Made by a program: the position numbers and the translations under genes. Shown in pieces: positions 16,151-23,649 of a DNA stretch of 54,306 bases; the stretch's first letter is position 1, and each line of letters begins with the position of its first letter. The notes below the pieces were generated by a model. It was not told where the DNA came from and made no database searches. It worked only from the letters and a program-made list of their open reading frames with translations. The stretch comes from Treponema sp. UBA1747. GTDB taxonomy: Bacteria > Spirochaetota > Spirochaetia > Treponematales > Treponemataceae. The DNA is taken from contig DCHR01000035.1 in NCBI GenBank assembly GCA_002315375.1, positions 1 to 54,306 of the forward strand, written 5' to 3'.

Positions 16151-17225
16151 ATCTTGGTGGCATTCCGCCGCCACCCATGCCGCCAGGGCCACCTCCAGGC
16201 ATTCCACCCTGGCCGCCGGTCTGTCCATTTTTGTTTCCAGAACCCTGGCGGTTCCATCCGCTCTGCTTTGGAACGGTCAGCTGTTTAAGGACTTCATTTC
16301 CTTTAAGTCCCGACAGGATTTTTACATACTGGTTTCCGTAATTTTTTACAGTAACGTTGATTCGCTGTCCGGTTTTTGCCAGTTCAACATAGGCCTGTTT
16401 GTTTTCGTCATAGCCGATGGCCCAGCGTTCTACAACCAGGTTTGTTTCTGTAGGACTCAGTTCAATTTTTCCGGTGAAGGAATAATTCGGAAGAATCTGT
16501 TCAGGGAAATCATCAATGCGCACTTTTGCTTTTACGACAGTTGCACCGCGGCTTGTAATTTCACCCACAGCAGGCCAGCTTACAACGTAACCGGTGATTG
16601 TTTCATTTTTCATGGCAGGGAAGGTGAACAAAACTTTCTGGTTTACTTTCAGTTTTGAAACATCAGTTTCTGCAACTTCTACTTCTGCAGTAAGGTAATC
16701 TTTGTTTACAATCACTCCGACAGAGTCTTTTGCTTCCAGGGAATCACCAACGGCAACATCAAGCTCTGCAATAATTCCGTCAAAGGTTGCAGTTACTTTT
16801 CTGTCTTCGACTTTTCGCACAAGTGCATTTCTCTGGGTCTGCATCAGTTCCAGCTGACGACGGCTGCCGGAAATTCGTGTAGTGTCCATATCGTAATCAT
16901 GCTTTGCCAGATTGTATTTTTCTGTGGTGTCATCCAGCTGGATAAGAACATCACCTTTTTTAACTTTATCTCCGGCTTTTACAAAAACCCCTGTTACGGT
17001 TCCTGAACTTAAGGCCTGCAGGGTCTGTGACTGTGCTGCTGAAACTGTGCCGGATATTTCAATTATATTTTCGTAGGTTTCTTCACGGACTGTATAGAAG
17101 GTTTCTGTTGTAGATGACTGCTTTAAAAGCTTGCGGCCAAAATACAGACCGGCTCCAATAAGTGCTGCCAGAAAAATGATGACTAAAAAGATTATAAGTT
17201 TTTTCTTTGCTTTAGATTTTGCCAT
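16149..17225 (-). CDS. MacA-type periplasmic membrane fusion protein
   Basis: A 358-residue HlyD-family adaptor linking the inner-membrane ABC exporter to the outer-membrane channel. The N-terminal helix (LIIFLVIIFLAALIGAGLYF) anchors it. A lipoyl half (QALSSGTVTGVFVKAGDKVKK) and its partner (VTATFDGIIAELDVAVGDSL) are joined by a very short hairpin (about 40 residues), and beta-barrel and membrane-proximal domains follow. The last 30 residues are an odd Gly/Pro/Met-rich tail (GGMPGGGPGGMGGGGMPPR). It is 11 bp after the TolC gene in the same operon. The stop codon lies in a tandem repeat (16123-16150). Confidence 0.9.
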   Translation of the reverse strand: MAKSKAKKKLIIFLVIIFLAALIGAGLYFGRKLLKQSSTTETFYTVREETYENIIEISGTVSAAQSQTLQALSSGTVTGVFVKAGDKVKKGDVLIQLDDTTEKYNLAKHDYDMDTTRISGSRRQLELMQTQRNALVRKVEDRKVTATFDGIIAELDVAVGDSLEAKDSVGVIVNKDYLTAEVEVAETDVSKLKVNQKVLFTFPAMKNETITGYVVSWPAVGEITSRGATVVKAKVRIDDFPEQILPNYSFTGKIELSPTETNLVVERWAIGYDENKQAYVELAKTGQRINVTVKNYGNQYVKILSGLKGNEVLKQLTVPKQSGWNRQGSGNKNGQTGGQGGMPGGGPGGMGGGGMPPR

Positions 17226-17236
17226 TTTTATTTCCT

Positions 17237-18652
17237 TTATTCAGTGTAGAAAAGATTCTGAGTTTCACAGTTTGTGATGATTACATCCAGGATGCCCAGT
17301 GTTTTTTCTATTTCGTATTTTTCTTTATTTGCCTTGGCAGAAAGGTATTCGCTTTCCGTAATGATTCCGCAGTCAAAATAATATTTCATGTCACTTTCTG
17401 TTTTAGTGTACATTGCAAGATTTTCTTCATTTGTTGATTTAGTCCATTCCAGATCTTTCAGGGTCTGTCGGTTATCTGCCAGGGCCAGATTGTAAGCGTT
17501 CAGGGCTGTCTCTACAGAAAGACTTTCACTCTGAACTGAAAGCTGGTTTTCTTTTTCTTCCAGCTTTTGAAGCTTCAGCGTGTTCGGAGAAAAACTGATT
17601 GCGGCTGTAAAGGAAGGAGATGCTGCCGGGTTCACAGGAAGACTTATTCCGCCTTTTAATGTCATGCCGAGAACGGAAGAAGAAAGTCCCACATCTATGG
17701 AGTCACTGTCATTGGTAGTTGAATTTCTAAAAGTATAACCGGCATTTCCCTTAAGGTTATAATTTTTATCAGCTTCCCGGGTCAGGGTGTTCAGTTCCTG
17801 AGTCCATAAAGCGTTTTCAAGAGTTTTGTAGTTTTCTTTATTGAAACTTTCAAACGTCAGTAATTCCGGTTCGGTCAGTTCTGCTTCCAGAAGTTTCAGG
17901 AAATCATCATAAGTGATCGAATCTTCCTGAAATCCGCATTTTATCAGGAAAAGTCCGAAATTATGATTGAGGGAACGTTCAGTGGTTTCAATGGTATGAA
18001 GGTCATTGTTCACTTTCATTTCGGCCAGTCTGTAGCTGGAAGATGTTTCTGCAAACCCTTGAGTCTTTATTTTTTCAAAAGAGATTTTATCTGTATAAAG
18101 ACTGGTTTCTGAATTCGAAATGGATTCGCTGGATTTTAAAAGAGATTTGATTTCCGAGTAAAAGTCTTTTTCTGAGCTCTGTGCTTTTGCTTCAATATTA
18201 CGTTTTGCTTCCAGAACAGAACGCAAAGCCTTTTTCTCTGTAAGGCTGCGTTTTTCCTTTTCTGTATCAAGCAGATCTATTTCAGCTTTTAGTGAAGCGT
18301 TAGTAACCTCTGAATTTGCTGATACGTTAATGCTTGACCCTGCTGATAAAGAAAGGTTTCTCATTGAGGGCAGAGAAGCATTAACAGTTGGATTAAGCGA
18401 AAAACTAACGCCATCGTTTCCGGTTTTCAGAATCATAGTCCCTGAAGAAAGGGTAATATCAAAACCATTCTGAATCAGTGTTTTTTCATTGGACAGTTCT
18501 GTTTTCTGAAGACTCAATACAGCGCTTTTTAAATCCCGGTCATTTTCAATCCATCCTTTAAGATAGTCATTCAGATGGAGGTTTTCTGCAGACAGGATTG
18601 AAAGAGGAAATAAAATAAGCGGAAATAGTAATTTTCTTTTTCTCATAAGCAT
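17237..18652 (-). CDS. TolC-like outer-membrane efflux protein
   Basis: A 471-residue protein with a signal peptide (KLLFPLILFPLSILSAENL) and long Ser/Glu/Lys-rich amphipathic helices typical of TolC coiled-coil barrels. The two duplicated halves are recognisable only by helix pattern, since sequence identity in this family is low. It heads the operon that also encodes the fusion protein, ATPase and permease, which supports the call. The start may be ATG 18652 or ATG 18646; neither has a Shine-Dalgarno. A TATAAT lies only 7 nt upstream of the first, so the transcript may be nearly leaderless. Confidence 0.82.
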   Translation of the reverse strand: MLMRKRKLLFPLILFPLSILSAENLHLNDYLKGWIENDRDLKSAVLSLQKTELSNEKTLIQNGFDITLSSGTMILKTGNDGVSFSLNPTVNASLPSMRNLSLSAGSSINVSANSEVTNASLKAEIDLLDTEKEKRSLTEKKALRSVLEAKRNIEAKAQSSEKDFYSEIKSLLKSSESISNSETSLYTDKISFEKIKTQGFAETSSSYRLAEMKVNNDLHTIETTERSLNHNFGLFLIKCGFQEDSITYDDFLKLLEAELTEPELLTFESFNKENYKTLENALWTQELNTLTREADKNYNLKGNAGYTFRNSTTNDSDSIDVGLSSSVLGMTLKGGISLPVNPAASPSFTAAISFSPNTLKLQKLEEKENQLSVQSESLSVETALNAYNLALADNRQTLKDLEWTKSTNEENLAMYTKTESDMKYYFDCGIITESEYLSAKANKEKYEIEKTLGILDVIITNCETQNLFYTE

Positions 18653-18659
18653 ATTCTAT

Positions 18660-18717
18660 ATTATAAAACTCTTTTTATGGATTAAGAGTTTCTTAATATT
18701 TTGTTAGTATTTACTAA
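18660..18717 (-). promoter_or_regulatory. Promoter region of the MacAB-TolC operon with two palindromes
   Basis: The minus strand has TATAAT at 18665-18660, with a poor -35. Just upstream lies a perfect 8-bp inverted repeat, AAACTCTT (18666-18673) and AAGAGTTT (18684-18691), spacer 10. Further upstream is TTAGTA-TT-TACTAA (18704-18717). Palindromes at these places are typical of operators for MarR/TetR/PadR-type efflux repressors. No regulator gene lies next to it. Confidence 0.45.
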
Positions 18718-18738
18718 GAAAAAGAAATAACAAAAAGT

Positions 18739-19542
18739 TTACTGCAACAGCATTTTGTCCGAGTTCAGAGAGGTTTTTTTGATAGCCCTGAACTTTTCAA
18801 CAATATCATTCATTGTAGGTTTTTCTTTTTCTTCCTGACCGATATCAAGAATGATTTCGCCTCCGTCCATCATAAGGAGCCGGGTTCCGTAATCCAGAGC
18901 ATGCTGCATATTGTGGGTAACCATCATTACTGTAAGATTGTAGTCTTTTGCGAATTTTCTGGTCAGTTCCATAATGATTGCTGCATTTGTAGGATCCAGG
19001 GCTGCTGTATGTTCATCCAGAAGCAGAAGGTCTGGTTTACTCATAACTGCCATAAGGAGTGTCAGTGCCTGGCGCTGTCCGCCGGAAAACTGTTCCACGT
19101 TGTCTTTAAGACGGTTTTCAAGGCCCATATTCAGAACGGAAAGCTGTGCCCGGAATTCTTCACGGAGTTTGTTGTTCAGACTGATTTTTAATCCTTTGAA
19201 CCCTTTTTTTGACGCAATGACCATGTTGTCTTCCAAAGTCATCTTTCCTGCAGTTCCCAGAAGGGGATTCTGAAAAATACGTCCGATGTAAGCGGCCCGT
19301 TTGTATTCCTTTTCCTTTGTAATATTTTTTACGCCGTCAGCAGTATCCAGAAGGATTTTTCCCGAGGTCGGAGCATAGGTTCCTGCAATAACATTGTAGA
19401 GAGTTGATTTTCCTGCTCCGTTGGAACCGATAACAGTAATAAAATCCCCTTTGTTGATTTTTAGGTTGATGTTTTTCAGTGCGTGGTTTTCATCAGGAGT
19501 ATTTTTGTTGAAGATTATATCAATGTTTTCAAGTGTAAGCAT
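18739..19542 (-). CDS. ABC transporter ATPase (COG1101, TrpZ-like)
   Basis: A 267-residue ATP-binding subunit. Walker A GSNGAGKST is at 39-47, the Q-loop in IGRIFQNPLLGT, signature QFSGGQRQAL, Walker B DLLLLDEHTAALD, and the H-loop in VMMVTHN. The DEHTAALDP form is characteristic of COG1101 proteins that pair with COG4120 permeases and COG2984 binding proteins. Members of this system in streptococci import tryptophan or tyrosine. Its ATG overlaps the permease stop (TAATG), showing tight coupling. No terminator was seen after it; the MacAB operon promoter follows. Confidence 0.9.
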   Translation of the reverse strand: MLTLENIDIIFNKNTPDENHALKNINLKINKGDFITVIGSNGAGKSTLYNVIAGTYAPTSGKILLDTADGVKNITKEKEYKRAAYIGRIFQNPLLGTAGKMTLEDNMVIASKKGFKGLKISLNNKLREEFRAQLSVLNMGLENRLKDNVEQFSGGQRQALTLLMAVMSKPDLLLLDEHTAALDPTNAAIIMELTRKFAKDYNLTVMMVTHNMQHALDYGTRLLMMDGGEIILDIGQEEKEKPTMNDIVEKFRAIKKTSLNSDKMLLQ

Positions 19543-20543
19543 TATTTATTCTCCTTTGAAGCTGTGTTGCTAACGCTGGCTGTTTCTGTCGAACCCACCG
19601 CTTTATTACGCCGTTGTTTTTTCCATTCCTGGAATCTTTCGCCCAGGTTTGTGCGGGTAATAATCAGACAGATGATGATAAGAATACCTGTAATAAGTTT
19701 CAGGTCATTTGGTGTCATGTGGATTTTATAGCCGTAACTGCGGGCCAGCATCATAAGGGCGCGGTAAATGATTGAGCCGATAAGAACGCGTAAAGTCTGA
19801 AGCCCGATTTTATTCGAATGAATAATAAATTCACCAAGCATAAGGGAAGCTAATCCTGAAACAACAACACCGGTTCCCATTCCAACGTCGGCGAAGCCGT
19901 TATACATTGCTGCAAAGGCGCCGGCCAGAGCTGCCAGACCGTTACTGAAGCAGATTCCGATTCCGCGGATAATATCCGGGTTTACTCCCTGACTTACAAT
20001 AAGCTGGGGGTTTGATCCCAGGGCTCCCATTGTCAGGCCCAGGTCTGTATGGAAAAGCGTATCCAGAATCAGTTTCAGAATGATGATGAATACAATCATG
20101 AAAAGAACGATGCCGATCTGTGAATCAAGGCTGGAAATAAAAGCTGAACTTGAAGCTGAGAAAGTATCATAGAAGAAATTGTCCAGTCTGGAAAAAAGCG
20201 TATCGATTTTCAGAAATGAAATATTTGCTTTATTGGACATGATTCTCAGGTTTACAGAATAAAGCATTGTCATTGTAAGAATACCTGAAAGAAGATCCGG
20301 GATTTTCAGCTTGGTATAAATGAGGGTTGTTACGAGTCCCGCAACAAGTCCTGCAATAAAAGCAATAAGCAGGGCAGTAAATACAGGCAGTCCGTGGGTA
20401 AGGCAGGCAGCAAGCACACAGGCTCCCATAGGAAAGGAACCATCAACTGTCATGTCGCAGAAGTTCAGTACACGGAAGGTGATAAAGGTTCCCAGAACCA
20501 TCATGCCGTAGATAAGGCCTTCTATAATAATCGATGAAATCAT
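19542..20543 (-). CDS. ABC transporter permease (COG4120, TrpY-like)
   Basis: A 333-residue multi-pass membrane permease of the branched-chain amino acid/sugar permease fold. Features include the N-terminal GLIYGMMVLGTFITFRVLNF, the DMTVDGSFPMGA motif typical of COG4120, and GIGICFSNGLAALAGAFAAMYNGFADVGMGTG. I start at ATG 20541-20543 with AAGGAT as ribosome site; the frame upstream runs through a foldback element. That ribosome site is part of a 15-bp sequence that also occurs 123 bp upstream, on the far side of the element (see 20551-20688). Confidence 0.9.
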   Translation of the reverse strand: MISSIIIEGLIYGMMVLGTFITFRVLNFCDMTVDGSFPMGACVLAACLTHGLPVFTALLIAFIAGLVAGLVTTLIYTKLKIPDLLSGILTMTMLYSVNLRIMSNKANISFLKIDTLFSRLDNFFYDTFSASSSAFISSLDSQIGIVLFMIVFIIILKLILDTLFHTDLGLTMGALGSNPQLIVSQGVNPDIIRGIGICFSNGLAALAGAFAAMYNGFADVGMGTGVVVSGLASLMLGEFIIHSNKIGLQTLRVLIGSIIYRALMMLARSYGYKIHMTPNDLKLITGILIIICLIITRTNLGERFQEWKKQRRNKAVGSTETASVSNTASKENK

Positions 20544-20550
20544 GTTTTTA

Positions 20551-20688
20551 TCCTTACTAATAAAATATCGGGCTTGCGCAAATCCGTGGCCCCGATTGCA
20601 AGTCCTGTGCTCGTCGCACATAGTGCTCCTCGTGCGGAATGCAATCGGTTCACGGTTTGCTCAGCCCCATATTTCCTTACTAATAAAA
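20551..20688. mobile_element. Foldback element flanked by 15-bp direct repeats in the permease leader
   Basis: TCCTTACTAATAAAA occurs at 20551-20565 and again at 20674-20688. Between them are about 108 bp whose ends form an imperfect inverted repeat of about 35 bp: the left arm 20563-20600 contains CCGATTGCA and the right arm 20640-20674 contains TGCAATCGG, with CCGTG/CACGG and GGGCT/AGCCCC inside. The loop has its own TGTGC/GCACA hairpin. It is more GC-rich than its surroundings. This is what a MITE-like insertion with target duplication would look like. The duplicated sequence carries the permease Shine-Dalgarno. No transposase is encoded. Confidence 0.6.
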
Positions 20689-20701
20689 AATTGTTTCTCT
20701 C

Positions 20702-20736
20702 AAAACAGAGGGGCGATTCGCTGCGCCCCACGTTTT
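20702..20736. repeat. GC-rich hairpin
   Basis: GGGGCG (20710-20715) and CGCCCC (20724-20729) with an 8-nt loop, extended outward by AAAAC/GTTTT. It is similar in style to 15276-15312 and stands just upstream, on the minus strand, of the foldback element. Confidence 0.5.
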
Positions 20737-20756
20737 TGAAATGTTATATTCATTTT

Positions 20757-20783
20757 TTTTCTGGTTCATCTTGAACCAGAAAA
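20757..20783. repeat. Perfect 12-bp hairpin, TTTTCTGGTTCA with 3-nt loop
   Basis: The arms are 20757-20768 and 20772-20783. On the plus strand five T follow after a G; on the minus strand the stem is followed by A, so it cannot terminate the importer transcript. Its role is unclear. Confidence 0.45.
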
Positions 20784-20846
20784 GTTTTTATATTTAAGAA
20801 TACTTTCCTGATTTTTTTGAGATTAAATAAAACTTGTATTTAACCT

Positions 20847-21058
20847 TGCGTTTAATTCAAACGTGGGTTGATTAATGAATTAAAAAACTTATGCGAGGGA
20901 ACAACACGTGCAGTCTGTGGCATTTGCTGCGCGGCTCGATAGTTTCCTTGCCGCGCTGCACATGCAGCGACGCTAGCTAGCGTTACTGACTGCCGTGATT
21001 GTGACCGGGAATAAGTTTTTTTTAGTTTAATTTCAAATGCACGTTTGAATTAAATGCA
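20847..21058. mobile_element. 212-bp nested foldback (cruciform-like) element
   Basis: Terminal inverted repeats of 19 bp with one mismatch (20847-20865 and 21040-21058, core TTTAATTCAAACGTG) enclose an 11-bp inverted repeat (20882-20892/21011-21021, AAAAAACTTAT), then a 10-bp one with one bulge (20905-20915/20988-20997), then two internal hairpins: a 16-bp GC-rich stem (20920-20935/20950-20965, 14 of 16 paired) and a perfect palindrome ACGCTAGCTAGCGT (20970-20983). The core is GC-rich and the ends AT-rich. It has no ORF. It separates the binding-protein gene from its permease. It could be a MITE or a structured RNA. No clear target duplication is seen. A 14-bp direct repeat (AATGCACGTTTGAA-like) at 21036-21049 and 21053-21066 marks its right end. 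Confidence 0.6.
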
Positions 21059-21088
21059 CATTTGAAAAACAGTGTTTTATTTAAACTC

Positions 21089-21116
21089 TAAAAAAAAGGT
21101 GGTCTTGCGACCACCT
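21089..21116 (-). terminator. Intrinsic terminator of the binding-protein gene
   Basis: On the minus strand AGGTGGTC, a 4-nt loop and GACCACCT are followed by eight T. It lies 36 bp after the stop codon and would leave most transcripts carrying only the binding protein, the usual way to make it in excess over permease and ATPase. Confidence 0.92.
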
Positions 21117-21152
21117 CATATTATAACATAGAAATGTTTCTATATATAGTAA

Positions 21153-22139
21153 TTATTTTTCTGTAAGGACACCGTTTTCGAATACAAGGTTTGCCTGTTT
21201 TACGTATTTGTCATCAAGCTTGATTCCGATTTCTTTGAAAACGTCCAGGTTTACCAGGAAGTCTGAATCGCTTGGGTCTGTCATGAAGCGAACAGGCATT
21301 TCTGAAGGTTTCTTTCCGTTCAGAATCTGAACAACCATTTCACCTGTAGCACGGCCTGCTTTGTAGTAGTTGAATCCGCTTGCAAGTGCAATACCGCCCA
21401 GTCTTGCTCCTGTTACGTCACCAGAGAAGATTGGTTTCTTTGCTTTTCCGAATACATTTACCAGGGAAGGAAGGGCAGAGAATACTGTGTTGTCTGTTGA
21501 AAGGTAGATTCCGTCAACGCGGTCGATAATTGCTTCAGCAGCAGCTTTAACTTCATCAGATTTTGTAATGCTCTGTGTAACCAGCTTGATTCCGGCCTGA
21601 TCACATCCTTTTTTTACCAGTTCCAGGGCAGAAGCTGAGTTGTCTTCAGAAGAAGTGTAGATGTAACCCAGAGTTTTGATTCCGCAGATTTCTTTGAAAA
21701 GGGCGATGTGCTGTTCTGTAGGAATAGCATCTGACATACCTGTAACGTTTCTTTCTCCGTGTTCCAGTGTTGAAACAAGTCCTGCTCCAAGAGGATCAGT
21801 TACAGTTCCGAAAACGATTGGAATGTCTTTCATTGTGTTTGCCAGGGCCAGGGCAACAGGAGTTGCAATACCAACAGCAACATTAACTTTTTCTGATTTG
21901 TACTGTGCGGCAATCTGAGCTGCAGTTCCTACGTCTCCGTTGGCATTCTGAAGGTCATATTCAGCGTCAATTCCGGCATCTTTGATGGCATCCATAACAC
22001 CGCGTTCAACGTCATCAAGGGCAACGTGCTGAACGATTTTGGCAATACCGATTTTTACTTTCTTTGCTTTTTTAGGTTTGGCAAAAGCTGTTGTTGTCAG
22101 GAGAGCAGCCATAAGGCTGAGTGCAATAATTTTTTTCAT
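21153..22139 (-). CDS. ABC transporter substrate-binding protein (COG2984, TrpX-like)
   Basis: A 328-residue periplasmic binding protein. The signal peptide is MKKIIALSLMAALLTTTAFA, cleaved after AFA, with no lipobox cysteine, so it is soluble in the periplasm. The fold is type I: KIGIAKIVQHVALDDVERGV, then ANGDVGTAAQIAAQYKSEKV and IPIVFGTVTDPLGAGLV, all typical of COG2984. Relatives bind tryptophan or tyrosine in some Firmicutes; the ligand here is unproven. I start at ATG 22139 because GAGGAT precedes it; the ATG at 22154 overlaps that ribosome site. A terminator follows, and the permease lies 609 bp further on. Confidence 0.9.
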   Translation of the reverse strand: MKKIIALSLMAALLTTTAFAKPKKAKKVKIGIAKIVQHVALDDVERGVMDAIKDAGIDAEYDLQNANGDVGTAAQIAAQYKSEKVNVAVGIATPVALALANTMKDIPIVFGTVTDPLGAGLVSTLEHGERNVTGMSDAIPTEQHIALFKEICGIKTLGYIYTSSEDNSASALELVKKGCDQAGIKLVTQSITKSDEVKAAAEAIIDRVDGIYLSTDNTVFSALPSLVNVFGKAKKPIFSGDVTGARLGGIALASGFNYYKAGRATGEMVVQILNGKKPSEMPVRFMTDPSDSDFLVNLDVFKEIGIKLDDKYVKQANLVFENGVLTEK

Positions 22140-22179
22140 AATTGATATCCTCATTAATTTATAATTTGTTTCTCTTTAT

Positions 22180-22214
22180 AGTAACACGTTACTACGTATA
22201 GAAACATTTGTCAA
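22180..22214 (-). promoter_or_regulatory. Promoter and palindromic operator of the importer
   Basis: A consensus TTGACA on the minus strand (22214-22209) lies upstream of a 14-bp palindrome AGTAAC-AC-GTTACT (22180-22193). At 17-bp spacing the -10 would be TAACGT, a poor match within the palindrome, so a bound repressor would cover the -10. It does not match the known TrpR operator. Confidence 0.45.
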
Positions 22215-22233
22215 TAAATTTTTTATCTTTTAT

Positions 22234-22267
22234 GAAAAAAAAAGAGGCTTGCATAAGCAAACCTCTT
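22234..22267 (-). terminator. Intrinsic terminator of the lipoprotein gene
   Basis: On the minus strand AAAGAGGTTTGC pairs with GCAAGCCTCTTT around a 4-nt loop (22240-22267), followed by at least six further T. It stands 73 bp after the stop codon. Confidence 0.92.
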
Positions 22268-22270
22268 TGA

Positions 22271-22318
22271 AACAACCGGCGTCTGAACCTGTCGAAAGGC
22301 CAGAAATCCCGGATGTTG
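22271..22318. repeat. Imperfect palindrome in the lipoprotein 3' region
   Basis: ACAACCGG (22271-22278) pairs with CCGGATGTTGT (22308-22318) with a 2-nt bulge, and an inner CCTGTCGAAAGG (22287-22298) forms a small hairpin. It is another candidate for the dispersed palindrome family of this genome. Confidence 0.35.
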
Positions 22319-22339
22319 TATTAACCTTTACAGGTCAAA

Positions 22340-23503
22340 TTATTTTTCCATTGGAGCGTATACAACGTCGTATGTTTCAACGTATGTATCAGCAACTGTC
22401 TTGTAGCGGATCATCTTCAGGTTGTCTTTTTCGAACCAGTATGTTCCGAATACAGAAGAGTGTACAGTTTTTGTTGCATGTGCTGTTACGTTTACATCGT
22501 ATCCGAATACGAGTTTGTCGTTTTCTTTTTTGTAAGCTTCAAGAAGTTTTTCGCCTGTGTCGTTCTTTTCAAGGTCAATTTTCAGAGCGTCAGCACGTGT
22601 AGCTTCTTTAACACCATCACCGTCAAGGTCATAAACTTTGTCATTTTTGATCATGTCAGCTGTTGGTCCGCCGTATCCAAGTTCCTGTCCTTTTACAGCA
22701 ACTTTGTTGCGGTCTGGCTGGTAAAGACCGATAATCTGTTTTCCAGCTTTTACAGGGAATGTAACGCTTCCACCAGCTGTGTAGTTTCCTGTATCTGCAT
22801 CGTATTTCTGTCCTTCAATTTTCAGTCCTGTGAATTTCATTGTTTCTTCAACAACATATTCACCGCCAACTTTATTGTTGTCGATAGCATTTCCTTCTTT
22901 GTCATTTTCAGTTTTAGGATCAAGAGGCCAGATTTCTGTGATTACATAGTTTCCGTGTGGGTAAAGAGATGTAGCAACAGGTTCGTTGTTTGTGATTGTT
23001 ACAAGACCAACTTTTGCAAATACTTCAGCATATTTAGAAGCTTTGATTGTAACAGTCTTGTTTTTGTACATTGTGATTTTACCGCGAACGTCGTTGTCTT
23101 TCAGGTCGCCGGCATTTTTGTCTGTTCCATTAACATGGATGTAAAGAACGAATGCTTCAATGTTAGGGTTAGCGTTGTTTGAGTTTACCTGCTGGAGCTG
23201 TTCTTTTGTGAAAGTGATTGTCTTTGCAGATCTGTCCATTTTTGGCTGGCTTTCAAGACAAAGACCTTCTGTATCTGTAACTGTGAACCATGATGTATCA
23301 AATGTGAAATCACCGTCATCTTCAAGAATAATCTGACATCCATCATCAAGACCTTTTACACTTGCTGTTTTCTGGCTTTTCCATGCTTTTGAATCTGTAG
23401 ATTCACCTTTTCCTGCACCAAGAGCAGCAAAAAGAGCATCACAACTTGTAAGTGACAGTACCATTGCAGCTGCAGCAACTACTGCAAATAATGTTTTCTT
23501 CAT
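22340..23503 (-). CDS. Predicted lipoprotein of unknown function
   Basis: A 387-residue protein. The signal peptide ends in the lipobox LTSC (MKKTLFAVVAAAAMVLSLTS then Cys), so it should be lipidated and tethered to a membrane. The mature part is rich in beta-type segments, Lys, Asp and Asn, with a run of Gly/Ser/Thr after the Cys. No domain was recognised. The Asp-rich KVYDLDGDGVKEATRADALK segment (about residue 290) resembles a single calcium-binding EF-hand/dockerin-like loop. The ribosome site AGGAG is good. It is monocistronic, with its own terminator. Similar unassigned lipoproteins are common in Treponema surfaces; any binding role is speculation. Confidence 0.8.
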   Translation of the reverse strand: MKKTLFAVVAAAAMVLSLTSCDALFAALGAGKGESTDSKAWKSQKTASVKGLDDGCQIILEDDGDFTFDTSWFTVTDTEGLCLESQPKMDRSAKTITFTKEQLQQVNSNNANPNIEAFVLYIHVNGTDKNAGDLKDNDVRGKITMYKNKTVTIKASKYAEVFAKVGLVTITNNEPVATSLYPHGNYVITEIWPLDPKTENDKEGNAIDNNKVGGEYVVEETMKFTGLKIEGQKYDADTGNYTAGGSVTFPVKAGKQIIGLYQPDRNKVAVKGQELGYGGPTADMIKNDKVYDLDGDGVKEATRADALKIDLEKNDTGEKLLEAYKKENDKLVFGYDVNVTAHATKTVHSSVFGTYWFEKDNLKMIRYKTVADTYVETYDVVYAPMEK

Positions 23504-23649
23504 AAAATTTACTCCTATTATGAATTTTATATTTTGGATATTAAGTTATATATACCCAAAAAAGTTTCTGTTGATTGGTTTTATTATATCAATTATCTCT
23601 AATATGTCTAGAGAATTGGAGATTTTTTGGAAAATATCATAGTTTTTTC

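Noticed and set aside
16081..16257. N-terminal extension of the export ATPase
   Set aside because: The open frame upstream reads the Gly-rich tail region of the fusion-protein gene in another frame, and a GTG with GAGAGG lies exactly at the family start.
20757..20783. Terminator for the importer transcript
   Set aside because: On the minus strand the stem is followed by A residues, not T, and on the plus strand no gene reads into it.
20847..21058. Chromosomal replication origin or a full insertion sequence
   Set aside because: No DnaA-box cluster or dnaA/dnaN genes, and no transposase gene; only the inverted-repeat structure is seen.
22460..23182. A 240-codon open frame antisense to the lipoprotein gene
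   Set aside because: Its Phe/Cys/Val-rich product is typical of reverse-strand shadow reading, while the lipoprotein frame has a signal peptide, ribosome site and terminator.
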